A DNA stretch of 64,000 nt from Sipunculus nudus. Taxonomy: Eukaryota; Annelida; Sipuncula; Golfingiida; Sipunculidae. How positions within the stretch are numbered: position 1 is the stretch's first letter; each line of letters begins with the position of its first letter. The notes below the pieces were generated by a model. The model had not been told where the DNA came from, ran no database searches, and worked only from the letters and a program-made list of their open reading frames with translations. A program made the translations under genes and the position numbers. This document shows, piece after piece, positions 34,640-47,404 of this stretch. The stretch lies in the NCBI GenBank assembly GCA_026874595.1, contig CM049317.1:63341118-63405117 (forward strand), read 5' to 3'.

Positions 34640-35330
34640 TGTAAGGTCCGTAGGTGATAAAGAATCTGAGGATTGAGTACCCTTTGACACTACGCCTATT
34701 TCCCAGCTGGCTACCAGTCCCCTTCGGGCCGCTTACGCTATGTGTGTCAATATCAACTTGACAGTTGTCCGCTTACAACAGTGTGTGAAAACCTGTAAAC
34801 GTTACACTAGCAAAGACTTAGTGTGTGGTATTGATGTCGATTGGTATAGAGTTGTATTGTATCGGAAAAAGACTGTGAGTGGACTATTGTTTGTAGTCCA
34901 ACTATTATTCTAAACAGCAGGTGTATAAGCCTGACCTAAGTTTTATTTAGATATACGAGGTAATTAAGGGGTTAAGTGAAGATAGGGATTTTGTGGCCTA
35001 TAAGAGTTACCCAAGCACGTCATGGTAATATTAACAGTTTGGTCTATGTTATATTTTGATTTACGTTTGGTTTTTTCGTTTAAAACGGTGTTGTTGTTTC
35101 ACTAAACCCCCAAACTGCTGCTAAGACATTGTCTCTTGAACAAACACGAACTCACAAAGCTATTTCGTGAGACTAAGTGATGCAGAAAACCAGACCAGTT
35201 TGCTATTATATTCTATTATATAAGAATATCCTCTACTTAAGGATAATATAGCATAGGTTCAAATTATGACGTCACAAGAGTGACAAGAATCCCACCATGT
35301 CTGCCAGATTTTTAATATACGAATGTACTA
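34640..35330 (-). other. Probable 5' LTR region of the adjacent Ty3 relic; no gene
   Basis: The sequence next to the primer-binding site begins TGTAAGGTCC on the plus strand, the reverse complement of an LTR end ...ACA. The far LTR boundary and a second copy were not found in the window, so LTR length is unknown. No coding exon was seen. Confidence 0.35.
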
Positions 35331-35880
35331 ATTCGATACCATGCACCAATGATCAAGGGTTTAACCAAACATTTTGGGATAATGTGAATATTAAGGTTAA
35401 CAACAAATCAATTTATTATAGTGAACAAATCCCTTCACTTGAACCAAATCAAAGATATTATACATGATGATGGCTCTTTGAAAACATGACAGCAATTGAG
35501 AAATTTGCAGACGGTATTGACATTGTATTATATTTTTTTACTTTAAAGAGAGCAATACTGAACTCATGAATGATATTATAAAATAACATCAACGAACTGG
35601 CCCAGCTGAGAAGGTGCATCCCAAGGTACTTACTACAAGGTATATATTACAGGGCCCGAACATTCAGCCTACATTCAGGAATGGACTCAGAACACCTGTG
35701 AGGGAGAGTTTTCCCTCTGGTTCAATACAACCATAAACGGGAATGTTATGCCAATAATAAATTCTGATTGACTTAATCTGGAACGGACTACCTCTCCAAT
35801 ACTGCGCTTGTGTATCAGTTCTAAAACTGCCACCAGAAAACATCTTTTTATGGGACAGGGTATATCACAGACTGCTAGCT
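35330..35880 (+). pseudogene. LINE C-terminal relic
   Basis: The plus strand reads NQTFWDNVNIKVNNKSIYY, then MTAIEKFADGIDIVLYFFTLKRAI and, in shifted frames, KVLTTRYILQG and ATRKHLF. This resembles the region after the RT in Tx1/L1-like LINEs (weak: short motifs, several stops). It might be part of the same insertion burst as the 7-10 kb and 28-29 kb relics. Confidence 0.4.
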
Positions 35881-37080
35881 AACCACAACTTTCGCTGGGG
35901 CACGGACGTAGGTCACCTGCAGTGTGTTTGGCTGCGTCACAGTTATCTATTACCACAGGGCTCAGGTAACATAGCAGGGCGTATGTTCTACACGCGGAAG
36001 AGAGGACCGCTCATAGCTGGTGGCAAGAAACAATACAAATCCATCGGGGGTTCACGTTTGTGGACTGCATGCATGCTCTCGCGCTGGTTGTGGCCAGCAC
36101 CACTCTGGGAATCAGCATAAGGGATAGCTGGAACCTGATGAAACCAAGGTTAAGCGATTGCCAAACTCAAAAGATACAGTTTTGACCAGAGAGCTCCTAA
36201 ATACAAATGATCCGGACCGAGTCTTCCTGTTACCTGGGATATACAAAGGGTTTGGAATATCATATGGACATTATTCGTTTGAAATGATAAAGCCTGTATA
36301 ATTATCCCGCTGGCAGCCATATTAGGTAACTCCTTGCTTGTAGTTATCCACAAGGACGTGCTGTAAATGATTATGCATCAACTGAGTTTAGGGTAACATT
36401 TAAAACGGTGGATAATGCAGTAAGGTTAATATCACCTGGTTGTTATTTGGCAAAAAGAGACCTGAAGTGTGCTTAACGTTCTGTCAAAATATCAAAACAC
36501 AGTGTTGTTTACTGGTCTCGCATGGCTATATCATGGAGATAAATGTTTTTCTATGATGCTAGACTCCCGTTCGGCTCGTAATTTGCACCAAACATTTTCA
36601 CAGATTTACACAGGCGGAACACAGTGGTTTTAGCAAGGTAATTGCTTACTTATATGCTTTTTTGATAATTTCTGAAAAAAAATGATAATTATATTACTTA
36701 TAATGATTTATTTCCCCTTCATCATCTTATGTCCAAAACGTCTGCAAATATATTTTTCTGATGATACTCTGAGAAGATGCGGTTTCCTGCAGCGTTAAGA
36801 CAGGAAGGTTCCATCCTACTTAGCAACGTCATTGGCTGACTCAAAAAAGAAAACGTATTGCACTCACCGGAAAACATTCAAAATTCTGTGCTTTGGCTGG
36901 GACTCCTTGAGTACCAATTATTCAATCTAACCGCTCGTGTTTTATAGCATTTTTGAGAGTTTAATTAAGTTACACGTCAGTAAAAAACAATACTTGAACA
37001 TTGTCAGCATGTTACATGAATAAGCTGGATATACAAATAATCAAATGAAGTATAATATCAAGACGTTACTTATGTTGAAA
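35881..37080. other. Stretch without a recognised gene
   Basis: No domain was recognised on either strand. The minus-strand frame at 36,150-36,353 is unsupported. The 5' part of the tyrosine recombinase element probably begins somewhere in 36.5-37.08 kb. Confidence 0.35.
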
Positions 37081-37081
37081 G

Positions 37082-37690
37082 GTGCGCAGAACATTGGAAG
37101 ATAACGCTAAACGCAAGTTGCTCATCACTTTACAAATATTAGAGGAAATATTCAAAACTATAGATATCTCTTCACCCAAAGATATATGCTTTCGGGCGAT
37201 ACGCCTAGCAGCTTTTTTCAGCTTCTTCGTAAAATTCCATTTGCTTCCTATCTCTAAGAATGCAGCAAAGTTAGGTGAGTCTCTGGTGAGGAGTTCTTTT
37301 ACCTTTCACCCTGACGGCGTAGTCCATGAAGTACACAAATCCAAGACGATTCAGTTTAAACAAAGATCCTTGTCCATACCACTACCACGTATTTTTGACT
37401 CTCCATTATGTCCAACCCAGGCTTTACTACTTCATTTCCATGTATCAACAGCGGGACCCAGAGAACCAGCTTTCTTTTTGTGCAAAAAGGACCCCTCAAA
37501 TCATGATTTACTTTATGTTTTTTCATAAGCTCAGAAGGGTCTTGCAAAGATTTGGGTTGAAACCGGAGAAGTACGCTAGGCATTGCTTTCGAAGGGGGGG
37601 GGGCACATTCGCCTACCAATGAAATACACTATCAGATTTCATCAAAATACAATGCGACTGGCGTAGCCACGCTTTTCATTATTATTTGGG
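37082..37690 (+). pseudogene. Tyrosine recombinase (Crypton- or DIRS-like), frameshifted
   Basis: One frame (37,082-37,528) gives VHKSKTIQFKQRSLSIPLPRI and SPLCPTQALLLHF. After a frameshift near 37,515 another frame gives LRRVLQRFGL, then ARHCFRRGGGTFAYQ (the H-x-x-R box), a stop, and FIKIQCDWRSHAFHYYLG (the W and Tyr region). These are the C-terminal catalytic boxes of tyrosine recombinases used by eukaryotic Crypton and DIRS-type elements. The frameshift and stop make it non-functional here. No RT was seen next to it, which fits a Crypton better than DIRS, but the latter is not excluded. The second repeat copy at 47.4 kb starts inside the same C-terminal segment. Confidence 0.7.
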
Positions 37691-40600
37691 CCCCAGTATG
37701 GAATAAAAAAGTTTAGACTGGCTAAAATGATTGGTGATCAGGTAACTAAGCTATAACCTCACTTGTGGATTTTGGTAAGTTTGGTCATAATAAATTATGT
37801 AGTCGCAGTATTCATTTAGTTTATTGTGCAGCATATGTAGTGAGCGCACATATTATGATGTTCAGTATTGATTTCTATTATTATATGCATGTAAGCTGTC
37901 AGGCAAATTGATCGAGCTATTGTAATTAGGTGCTCGATATACCCAAACCCGTCTCTTTGTTCATATTAATTTTCTGAATGGCTTGGTTAATCAGGAGTGA
38001 ATATGAAGGGAGGGGGCAGGCCACTGATTGGCTAGATAATATTGACCACAGGGGGCGCTCGCGGGGCAAGACCCAGATGTGTAGATAGATTGTTCATTTG
38101 GTGGCATAGCGGCGAGTGTGCAGACACATGATCGGCAAGCTTAAATAACAAACTGAATATTCAGCCATAACCATCCGTTTTTTAACAGAAGGCGGCAAAA
38201 TGCCGTGTCTTATTAAAATTTAAGTATAACTAGTTGATTGTAGTCGACACGATAATCATGTACTTTTTGCTAGGGTCATTTCTTTTAGATTATATGGAAT
38301 AATGTCGAGCATGCTTTGTTACATAGACAAATCCGAAATAATTTTATCCTTTTGAACCTAAGAAGCGGGGAGGGGTAATAAGTTATGTAGCCGCAGTTTA
38401 CAATTGCAAGTTTTTTTAAGCATCTGCGTCATTGTAGTCTTTATATGTAGCGTATGTGGCGCATGCACATGACATGATGGTCAGCATTGATTTCTCTTAT
38501 AATATGCATGTAAGCTGTCGGGCCAATTGGTCCTGATTTTGTTATAAAGTCCTCGATATACCGAATCCCGTCTCCTTATGCAAATAAAATGCAAAAATGG
38601 GTGATTTGTAAAAATTACCACAAATATCAGATAGATGGTGGTTCCTACACTGACCCCATGACGTCCAGTTAGAACAGCCCCTCCCAGACTTTCCGAGCAT
38701 GCTTTGGCAGGCTGTAAACAAGAGCCGATGGAGGTAACAATTATCTGGTTTTCTTGTGAGTCAGTGCCAATAGTTTCATACATACTTAAAATCCAGTTAA
38801 ACTTTATGTCCAAACAGAATCAGTACAACTGTATTATGCGATATATGTAAGGCATGTCCTCACGACAAACACCGAATATCGTGGTCTGAACCACTTTTGT
38901 CAGATCTGACCAAGCTTTGGATGGTAATCTCTCCACCTCAGGGGGCTGTAACGTTTACAAGAAAAGCCAATAAAATAAGACGTGTTTGCGTTACAGGCCT
39001 GTAGCTAGCGGTCTAAAAGACTGAGCACCGACTAACGAAAACAGGTGAATAGCTAAATAAAAAAAAAAAATTGAAAAACATCCTACATCACAAATAAAAA
39101 AATTCCTGGAGTTGAATAAAAAATTCACGATAATTTGGGAGAAGGTACATAAGGGTATACATGTTAAAACGATAAACCCATATTGTAGAGAGTTTCAGTA
39201 TATATTAATCAATAACTAACTTGCAAGGAATAAGAATGTTTACAAGTGGGAGCTTAATGATACATAGTGGTGTTTTTAATGTTATAAAATATTGAATTTA
39301 AACCCATACTTTTTCATTGTTTTCATGCAAAATGTCACTATAAAAAGCTAAGCGATTGGCTTCAAGAGGTAAATTTGACCTGCCAGAAATCAAATTTGAA
39401 AATAATATCTAAGGCACACTGCCTGTGTAGTAGAAAAGAATACACTTTTAGGTAAAATTGTTTTATTATTTGTAGTAACAATATTAATTCAACAATGCGA
39501 CAAGACAATGGAGAACCCTTCTTCAGTTTTAATACAAAAAGATAATAGAAGCTGATTGTATTGTATTGTCAATTAGTAGCTATGTATAAATAAGGTAACG
39601 TGAAAGTTTTCCTAGGTTTGTTAGTCCTGCAATATTCTGTTAATTGTTGTGTTTCTTTAATGGCTCAGTGACGAAATCACGGGTAAAAAAAAAAGAATAA
39701 GTTGAGAGTATAGAGTCTGAGATGCGATTCCTGGAATGTCACTGCAATTTCGATTTTTTTAATTAGATATTCCCTATGTACACAAGCACGCCTTCACTTT
39801 CAGTGCGCGTTACATTGTTGTTAATTAAATATATATCAGACAAAAAGTCTCAGGGACAGGGAACTGCTAAGAAATATGAATACTATATTCTATAGTTTAT
39901 TTAAGTTCAGGCAAGGTCACTACGATACATACGCTGTCTTTCACTATACTAGCAAACGTTCAAATGGGACTTGGGGGAAAAAACGCTTGTTTCTTAGCCG
40001 TATTCATAAAGAGCTAGTATAGTATACAACTGTATAGTTTACAAAATCAAGGGATCCGAATTTCTTCATCCTTCCTTGAAATTAATTTATTCAAAATGCA
40101 GGTAAAGGTTCAAAACACATGTAAAAATGAACAATCTCTTGTATGAGGTAAGGTTCGGGTGAATTTACATTTTGAAATCCCTTTTGACACCATTTTGTAT
40201 CATTGACTCCCGGATTAACGACAGCAGTGGTCATGGTAGCGCGATTTTACTGTATATAGGCCTAATAGTAAGTATGAGAAACAAACAACGCTCGTCACAA
40301 CTTATTGAAAAGGGTGTGTCGCGATGTATTGTCAAATAAAGTTTAAGTGAGAGGACTATAAACAAAGAAAAACAAATGTAATCAACTGTAACGTAAACAC
40401 CAGATCCATGATCCGAGGGAAAGCCCGGCGTACATATACCGCTACGATACAAGATAAAGAATAAGTCACGCCGACGTAGATATTATATATTCACGGAATT
40501 ACGCTACTTTTTCATGGTTCGTAAGGGGACGCAAAAATTAGAATATGATCTAAACTTGTTGTAGGTATAGTTAACAGATTGCAGACGAAGAAGTTGGGGT

Positions 40601-40985
40601 TGCTACCAAACTCTTTAAACATGCGCTCAGCTTTAAATTGTGCAAAAATAACGCTCCGTCTGAGCTACGTCTGCTTGCGTGGTCGCAGAAATCGGACACA
40701 TTTTTCTCTTTGAGCCATGCCATGCATGTGTTTGCAGTACGTTTAATCATACTCGTGTGTGTGTGTGTGTGTGTATGTGCAGCACGTTTCGATTGCTTGC
40801 TGTAGCATCGTAACTGACGGGGAAAATCCAGTGTATTCTTCTGGCAGATGCAGGGTATTCTTCTGGCAGATGACGTCTCTACTCATCCAGCGCTTAACAA
40901 TATCCCTTGTTTTGCTGCACACGTGCCGCATATGAACAAGTATTGAAGAAATTCAAGACATGCGTTTTCTAGCTGTATATGCAAA
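37640..40985 (+). repeat. 3.3-kb repeat unit, copy A
   Basis: This segment aligns in direct orientation with 47,405-48,218, 54,668-55,462 and 56,729-58,125 in the same order. Shared blocks include GGGAGGGGGCAGGCCACTGATTGG (38,009 and 47,757), CAGATAGATGGTGGTTCC and TGAATTTACATTTTGAAATCCC. It begins in the end of the tyrosine recombinase and stops matching near 40,985. It contains no intact gene. Two minus-strand coding-like segments shared by both copies are described among the findings. Confidence 0.85.
40757..40774. repeat. (GT)n microsatellite
   Basis: A GT tract inside copy A. The equivalent tract in the second copy is at about 57,887-57,902. Confidence 0.85.
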
Positions 40986-41798
40986 TGTACTGCGAGCGCA
41001 CACGTCCCGAATTATTCACATATATGAAATGCCAGCTTCACGCACAGATTGGATGTTATTAACTAAGGTCCTATTGTTTATTTAGTTGAAAATTATTTAT
41101 TTAGTTGAATATTAGCTTGAGTAGAATATAAATGTACGGTTACGCTCTAGTGTTTATTTAAATTGCAAGTGAACGCTTTGGATCCCGATAACAATATTGA
41201 TATACACATGCACGACCTCTATGCATATTTACATAAATAAATTAACAACCTTTCGAAACATTCTTATTTAAGGCTCTCAATTGCAGTTAATATAAGAAAT
41301 TCAAATGGAGCAAGCGTGAGTAACTGGTAAACATTTTTGCTAGGTCCGACCCTTGTCGCTCAGCGCCCTTTGGTATGTTTAAGTTTCAAATGTAAATTCA
41401 TGTAACCATTTACCTTGTTATGCAGGTATGCGCGACTTTTCGTCAGCTTAGTTCATGGGTCGTTGAATAACAAGAATGAAAATAGCAATCGTGCACGCTT
41501 CTGGCTCCTCCCCTTTACCTATCATCTGATTGCCATGAAAACGTGTCCTGCAATAACCCATTTTAGCACAGCCAAATTTTAAAATAAAGTTCCTTCACGT
41601 TATAGCCTAACGTGTCTGACAGTTGCTCGAAGTTATATTTTCACGTGGTTTAGTGTTTCGGTCCATCGACCTGTCTGATACTAATTTCCTACTTGCGAAT
41701 GTTAAACTAGTTTTACACGAATATTATATATCATATATAGTTGCATATGTATGCCTGTAATCATATATATATCTACATATAAAATATATAATATATAT

Positions 41799-41801
<3 letters not shown>
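40986..41801. other. Stretch without a recognised gene
   Basis: AT-rich. No coding exon or element boundary was recognised. Confidence 0.4.

Positions 41802-41854
<53 letters not shown>
41802..41854. repeat. (TA)26 microsatellite
   Basis: A TA tract preceded by imperfect TA/AAAT repeats from about 41,760. Confidence 0.9.
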
Positions 41855-41858
<4 letters not shown>

Positions 41859-41952
41859 CTCAGGTAGGCGTCCCGATCTAACCGTCTGGCATGCTTCTGG
41901 CAAACATCTTAACTACCAGAGTGAACCTTCTCAGTCCAGATGTACACAGGTG

Positions 41953-41962
41953 CATGGGCAGC
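41953..41962 (+). repeat. 5' target-site duplication of the LINE
   Basis: CATGGGCAGC, repeated exactly at 45,821-45,830 directly after the LINE 3' tail. Confidence 0.75.
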
Positions 41963-41991
41963 TGATGTTGTGAAACAAAACTACTGATGTT

Positions 41992-43593
41992 GTGATTAGC
42001 AAGGTTATTAAATACACAGATATTATTATTTTGATTATAAAGGAAGGTACGTTGGGTGTGTTGACTGACTTGGCTATAGTATGTTGTTATATTGCCCCGA
42101 TGGGTTCTCTCTTTTATGAAAACGAGACAGAAAGTGATGGAATCATTAGACTAGAAAACATATTAACAGAAATTATTACAGAATATGGTGATTTAGATTT
42201 TATCATTATGGGAGACTTTAATGCCAGAACTTGAAAGTTAACAGATATAATTGAAAATGATTCATTGAAATACCTTGGGGTGGACACCTCTGTATCGGGC
42301 ATTACATGTAATGTACCAAGAATATCAAAAGATTGTGTAACCAACAAATTTGGATATACTTTACAGCAGTTATGTTGTGAAACAGATTTATTTATACTGA
42401 ATGGTAGGGTAAGTCCAGATATACCAGGTGAATTCACTTGTATAACACACAGCGGTTGCAGTGTGGTTGACTATGTAATAGTTAGTAGCCACATATTTAG
42501 TTTAATACAAAGTTTTAAGGTTTTGAATTGTGATATCTCTGACCACTTTCCTGTAAGATGTATACTTACTGTTGACACAATGGAAGAAAGGAGTGAGGAG
42601 GCATTACCAAAATTCACTGAATTAAGAAAATGGGAAAAATATAAGATTTCCACAATGGATTTGGATAAAATATGTTCAGAATTACAACAAGGTGTAGGTG
42701 TACAATTATTACAATTATTTAAAGAAGAGCTAGTAACAAATCCTGATAAAGCAGGTACAATATTCACAATGATTCTTCAGAGACTCTCAACAAAGTGTAA
42801 AGTAAAGAATTTTGATAATAGAAAAGTATTACAACCAGATTGGTGGGATTCGGAATGTGAATTAATGAAAAATAATAAATACTTAGCACTAAACAGATAT
42901 AGAAAATCCAATGTAATAACTGACCTTAACAATTATAAGCATGCAAAATCAAAATTTAAACAAATCTGTAAGGTAAAGAAAGAGAAGAGATTAGCTGATG
43001 AGGCAAACAAAGTATTAAGTGCATCAGATATGAATACTATGTGGAAGAACATAAAAATGATTAATAGAAAACATAAAATTACAGGAATTGAACCTAGAAA
43101 CTGGTATGAGCATTTTATGACACTACTGAATAATTCAAAGACTGAAGTTGATATACAGTTTAAACGATATGTCATTGACTTCTTGAAACAGGAAAGTCAC
43201 TGTAATTGGGAAGATGATGAATTAAATAGTAAAATAACAATGGATGAAGTTAAACAAGCACTTAATCAAATGAAAAATGGAAAATCGCCAGGCCCAGATG
43301 GAATAACAGTTGAAATATTGAAACAGACATTCATTTATTTGTCAGAATATATCCTACAGTTATTTAATAGTATCCTTAATAAAGGTGTTTTTCCATCGGA
43401 GTGGTGTGAAGCTATAATATACCCTATTCATAAAAAGGGCCCAACAACAAATCCCCAAAACTATAGAGGAATTTCTCTTCTAAATACAATTAATAAACTT
43501 TTTACAAAGATATTAAATAATAGACTACAGCTGCATGTGGAAGATAAATGTGTCTTGTCAGATGCACAAGGTGATATAGGAAAGAACATATGA
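41992..43593 (+). CDS. LINE polyprotein, part 1: endonuclease C-terminal half and RT start
   Basis: Residues run from ISKVIKYTDIIILI through IIMGDFNART (about 42,205-42,231), the catalytic GDFN box of the apurinic endonuclease. TGA (42,232-42,234) replaces the expected Gly codon. The frame then stays open: GCSVVDYVIVSS and ISDHFPVRC (about 42,535-42,560, the SDH box), a linker rich in Lys, and the RT opening NGKSPGPDGITVEILKQ and NYRGISLLNTINKLFTKILNNRL. It ends at a stop, 43,591-43,593, created by a frameshift near 43,572, where LSDAQ should continue into YRKEHMTVDNAF in the next frame. It encodes the nicking and priming half of the retrotransposition machinery. Confidence 0.85.
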
Positions 43594-45176
43594 CAGTGGA
43601 CAATGCTTTTACTCTGATGGGGGCAATACAGAAATACTTGTTGAAAAAGAAAGGAAGGTTTTATTGTATATATATAGATTTTACAACAGCGTTTGATTGT
43701 ATACAACACGATTTATTTTGGTATACCCTAATTAAATCTAGTATAAGAGGGAAAATATTAAAGGTATTACAATCTATGTATAGTAACATGAAATCATGTG
43801 TTCTGACAGATTATGGATTAACTAATTATTTCAGGTGTAATAATGGGACACGTCAAGGATGTATGGTGAGTCCATTGTTGTTTTCTATTTTTATAAATGA
43901 GTTTCATACACAAATAAATGATGCAGATTGTCAGGGAATCTTTATAAACGAAAATCTACCAAATCTGAACACGTTAATGTATGCAGATGATCTAGTTAAT
44001 TTTAGTGATACAGTAGGGAGATTACCAGATCAAATTAATCAGTTGTATAATTATTGTTTGAAATATGGTATGAGGGTTAATGTTGATAAGACCAAGATAA
44101 TGGTGTTCAGGCATGGTGGACCTCTGAAAAAAGTTGAAACATGGTATTATAATAATAGAAAAATTGAAATTGTGCCATTTTATAAATATCTAGGTATATA
44201 TTTTACAATGAAATTAACATGGTACAAAACTCAGCGACAACAGGTACTACAGACAGAGAGAGCATTTGGTATTATTAAAACATTTCATAGAAAATGTAGT
44301 CACTTAACAATGAAACAATTATTTTATTTGTTTGATTGTTTAATTAAACCAATATTGTTGTATGGGTCTGAATTATGGGGTTATGAGAGGAGTGAGATTA
44401 TAGAAAGAGTTCAGTATAAATTTTGTAAATATGTCATGAAATTAAGTTCATCTACATCTAATTTAGCTGTATTAGGGGAATGTGGTAGATATCCATTGTA
44501 TGTTAATCAAGTAATCAAATGTATTCAGTACTGGGTTAAATTAATCAGATATTCAGACTCGAGGTACCCAAAGCACATTTACAATATGTTGTATAAAATG
44601 GATGAAAAGGGAAAGATAACATGGGCAACACAAATAAAACATATACTTTTTAGTGCAGGATTTGGATATGTATGGATGGCACAAGATGTAGGGGACTCAA
44701 ATTTATTTATACAAGGATTAAAATTAAGAATAAGGGATATGGTTGTGCAAAACTGGTATAGTGATGTTCAGAAAAGTAGTAAATTGGAACTATATAGTAG
44801 TTTTAAATCAATGATTACTTTAGAGAAATATCTTATTTGTGTACCAAATAAAAAATATAGACAAGCATTAGCTCAATTAAGATGCTCAAATCATAACTTG
44901 CTAATAGAGAAGGGTAGACACATTAATATGGATAAAGAAGAGAGAGTATGTCAGTATTGTATTAACTATGATATAAATGAGATAGAAGATGAATATTACT
45001 TTTTGTTAAGATGTTTAATGTATGATGATTTAAGAGAAACATATTTGAAGAAAACATGTCATAATGCATCAATTGAAAATGTTTTACATATACTTCAGTC
45101 TGACAATAAAATAGAGATTTGTAAATTAGCAGCATACACTTACCATGCCTTTAGGAAGAGGGAAGCAACTATTTAG
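43590..45176 (+). CDS. LINE polyprotein, part 2: reverse transcriptase catalytic core and C-terminal region
   Basis: This open frame of 528 codons continues part 1 after a single-base frameshift. RT motifs are intact: YIDFTTAFDCIQHDLFW (first catalytic Asp, about 43,670-43,720), NGTRQGCMVSPLLFSIFINEF, LMYADDLVNFSD (catalytic YADD, about 43,977-43,990), and the thumb motif FYKYLGIYF. The C-terminal part has a Cys-rich motif CQYC...EYYFLLRCLMYDD near residues 455-480. The apparent ATG start at 43,590 reflects the frameshift rather than a real initiation site. All visible RT catalytic residues are retained, so only two point lesions plus 5' truncation separate this copy from an active sequence. 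Confidence 0.9.
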   Translation: MTVDNAFTLMGAIQKYLLKKKGRFYCIYIDFTTAFDCIQHDLFWYTLIKSSIRGKILKVLQSMYSNMKSCVLTDYGLTNYFRCNNGTRQGCMVSPLLFSIFINEFHTQINDADCQGIFINENLPNLNTLMYADDLVNFSDTVGRLPDQINQLYNYCLKYGMRVNVDKTKIMVFRHGGPLKKVETWYYNNRKIEIVPFYKYLGIYFTMKLTWYKTQRQQVLQTERAFGIIKTFHRKCSHLTMKQLFYLFDCLIKPILLYGSELWGYERSEIIERVQYKFCKYVMKLSSSTSNLAVLGECGRYPLYVNQVIKCIQYWVKLIRYSDSRYPKHIYNMLYKMDEKGKITWATQIKHILFSAGFGYVWMAQDVGDSNLFIQGLKLRIRDMVVQNWYSDVQKSSKLELYSSFKSMITLEKYLICVPNKKYRQALAQLRCSNHNLLIEKGRHINMDKEERVCQYCINYDINEIEDEYYFLLRCLMYDDLRETYLKKTCHNASIENVLHILQSDNKIEICKLAAYTYHAFRKREATI

Positions 45177-45820
45177 TTATAAAGTCGGTAATTAAATAAA
45201 TACTCATATAATATTCCGATTACATATATTCTAGAGCCAAATTATCTCTGTTTAATGTTTAAAAGTCTGCACTTTAAATTAAAAATTCTGCTGAATATAT
45301 GAATACTGTATTATATAATTTTTATACTGTAACGGTTCACTGAACTGTAATAAAACTTGTTTTATATTACCATAAAAGAGACATGCAGAGGTAAGTTATC
45401 TCTAGCTATTATTTAAGTGTTTATATATTTTTCTGTTCATTTGTTTGTTTGTTTATTTGTTTACATATTTTCTATTATGTTCAATTTTTTTTTATATATA
45501 CTGGTAAATGTTTAATATTTTCAGGCAGATAAAATGTGTAGAACTTACATGTGTGCACTGTTTATTTATAGAAAATATATGCATATGTTATTGTCAGCAT
45601 TTATTTTGATAATTGTCATTTTTTTTTGCATTCACTGTCTATTCTGCTTTAGAATTCTGCTTTATTTAGTTCTCTGTGTTTATATTAAGTTTGTTCATTT
45701 AACTGACTGTATTCAGATCAATATCATTCAGTTATTAATAAGATTGAATTATGTCAATCATGTTGGGAACTGTAGGCCCTGTGGCCATTTTTCCTGAATA
45801 AAGTTCTGTTCTGTTCTGTT

Positions 45821-45830
45821 CATGGGCAGC
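45821..45830 (+). repeat. 3' target-site duplication of the LINE
   Basis: An exact copy of CATGGGCAGC at 41,953-41,962. Confidence 0.75.
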
Positions 45831-46019
45831 AGGCATAGGTAGAACAACCCATTCTTCCCCCACCTCCACCGTATATTATTGCTTGTTATGTTATGTTATC
45901 TGTCAAATCACAGAGGCATTAAAAAAGTAAGGCATGAAACCTCTCCTTCTGCGATGGCCCTCAAAATGTGTGACATCAGAGATGCCCAAGTGTCCCAAGA
46001 CACACGGAGGGTTATATCC

Positions 46020-46900
46020 AAAGATAAGTGTAGGTGTCACCACCAGTCATGTACACAAGTTAATATCTAAGATCTATGGACATGTAAAATTTCAGGCCAA
46101 TACGTGACACATACCATGACACGTAAATGTATTTTATAAATACATGGCTGAAGCTTGTGCTGCCTGTCTTGTGTATGTAAATGCTATCAAAAATGGATTG
46201 ACATGCAACATTTCACGCGGATACATCAAAACTCTTCTTAGATAAATGCCTGATAGTATTTTACAAATTCGTGAATGCAGGTGGCCCCACCAGTCTTGTA
46301 TTTGATAAATATATCCCATATGGATGGACATGCAACATTTAAGACCGTTACATTGAACGCCTCCTGAGGTATATGGGATATTCACCAAAATCAAATAGAC
46401 AGAAGGATGCAAGATGAATTATATTGTAGGTGGCGTCACAAGTGTCGGCACAAGATAAACCATTCAACAGACAAGCAAATTTTCAGGAGCTAGGCGGTTG
46501 CATCAAACCAGTCCTCACAAAAGGGAATCAATACATTTTCCAAAAACGGAACAATAGGTGGCGCCACCTGTCTGCTCTAAACAAGTCTGTCCACATCGGA
46601 TAAGCTTACACAATTTAAGGCTGATCTATCCATACGCTCTTGCGATATGTGCATTTTCTCCGAAAACAGATTTATGGGTGGACGCTTGTGTACGAGATGG
46701 AGGTATCCAACAACATGTGTGGACATGCACAATTTCAGTAGAATACATAGCACCACTGCTAAGATGCACAGGTGAACACTGCGCGCATGATATCCCAGGC
46801 ACCAATTTACATGTGGCCCGATTATTTTGCCGCTTTTTCAGAAAGATCGGTCCAGGCCTCTCAAGAGTTCTCAAGAAACGAACGCGGCGATGGTCGAACT
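46020..46900. repeat. Degenerate tandem array with GGTGGCGCCACC core, copy 1
   Basis: About six units of 130-150 bp. Each begins near a (T/C)AGGTGGCGCCACCAGTCTTGTAC-like core (46,030, about 46,150, 46,280, 46,428, 46,556, about 46,680). Each then contains GGATGGACATGCAACATTTCAGG-like sequence. The array aligns unit by unit with 58,125-58,930. Small frames on both strands are repeat shadows. Confidence 0.7.
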
Positions 46901-47404
46901 CGGATAAAAATATAGTTTGAAAACTATTAATATGTATAAATATAATATGTATAGTTTAACAAAAATAAAGAACTAGGTGATCGCGAGATTGGGAGGGGAT
47001 ACGGCCAATAACCCTCATCGTTCAGATCGCTACCCCTACCCACCGAATCCAAGTAATCAAACAGATAAGGTATACAGATGAGGGTATAGATAACAGGAGA
47101 AAGTTGACCTGTAATACAAATGTGGTATGTCCCCCGCCTGTTGTGGAAGTAGGCCTTCATATGGTGTGTCAATGCTGCGAGTATGGTCAGTGATATTGAA
47201 CTATTATATCGGAAGAAAAATTTATGATCATATACTAATATTACACATTGTCACCAGAGAACTGTGACTTTGTTATTTTGTTGCATATTTAAGAAAGGAG
47301 TATAACTTAAGGATTGATTTTATAAAGTATTGTACTTTAAAATGAAGTATCTTGTTTATATTTTAGCTTAAGAGCATAGTTTAGAGATCATAGGTGCCTC
47401 ATTA
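46901..47404. other. Stretch without a recognised gene
   Basis: No domain was recognised. The minus-strand frame at 46,927-47,172 is unsupported. Confidence 0.4.

Larger units (their letters stand above)
41963..45820 (+). mobile_element. 5'-truncated, nearly intact non-LTR retrotransposon (LINE)
   Basis: The element is bounded by 10-bp CATGGGCAGC duplications and ends in AATAAA (45,797-45,802) followed by a (GTTCT)n-like tail. The polyprotein is almost continuous: end of an AP endonuclease, a complete RT and a C-terminal region. It is broken only by a TGA at 42,232-42,234 and one frameshift near 43,572. The start of the endonuclease is missing, consistent with incomplete target-primed reverse transcription. 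The target duplication, short tail and few lesions indicate a recent insertion. The clade was not assigned; it is clearly different from the Tx1/L1-like relics elsewhere in the window. Confidence 0.85.

Noticed and set aside
46134-46920. Open frames of 82-120 codons on both strands
   Set aside because: They lie in tandem repeat units shared with 58.1-58.9 kb and are not conserved as frames between the two arrays.
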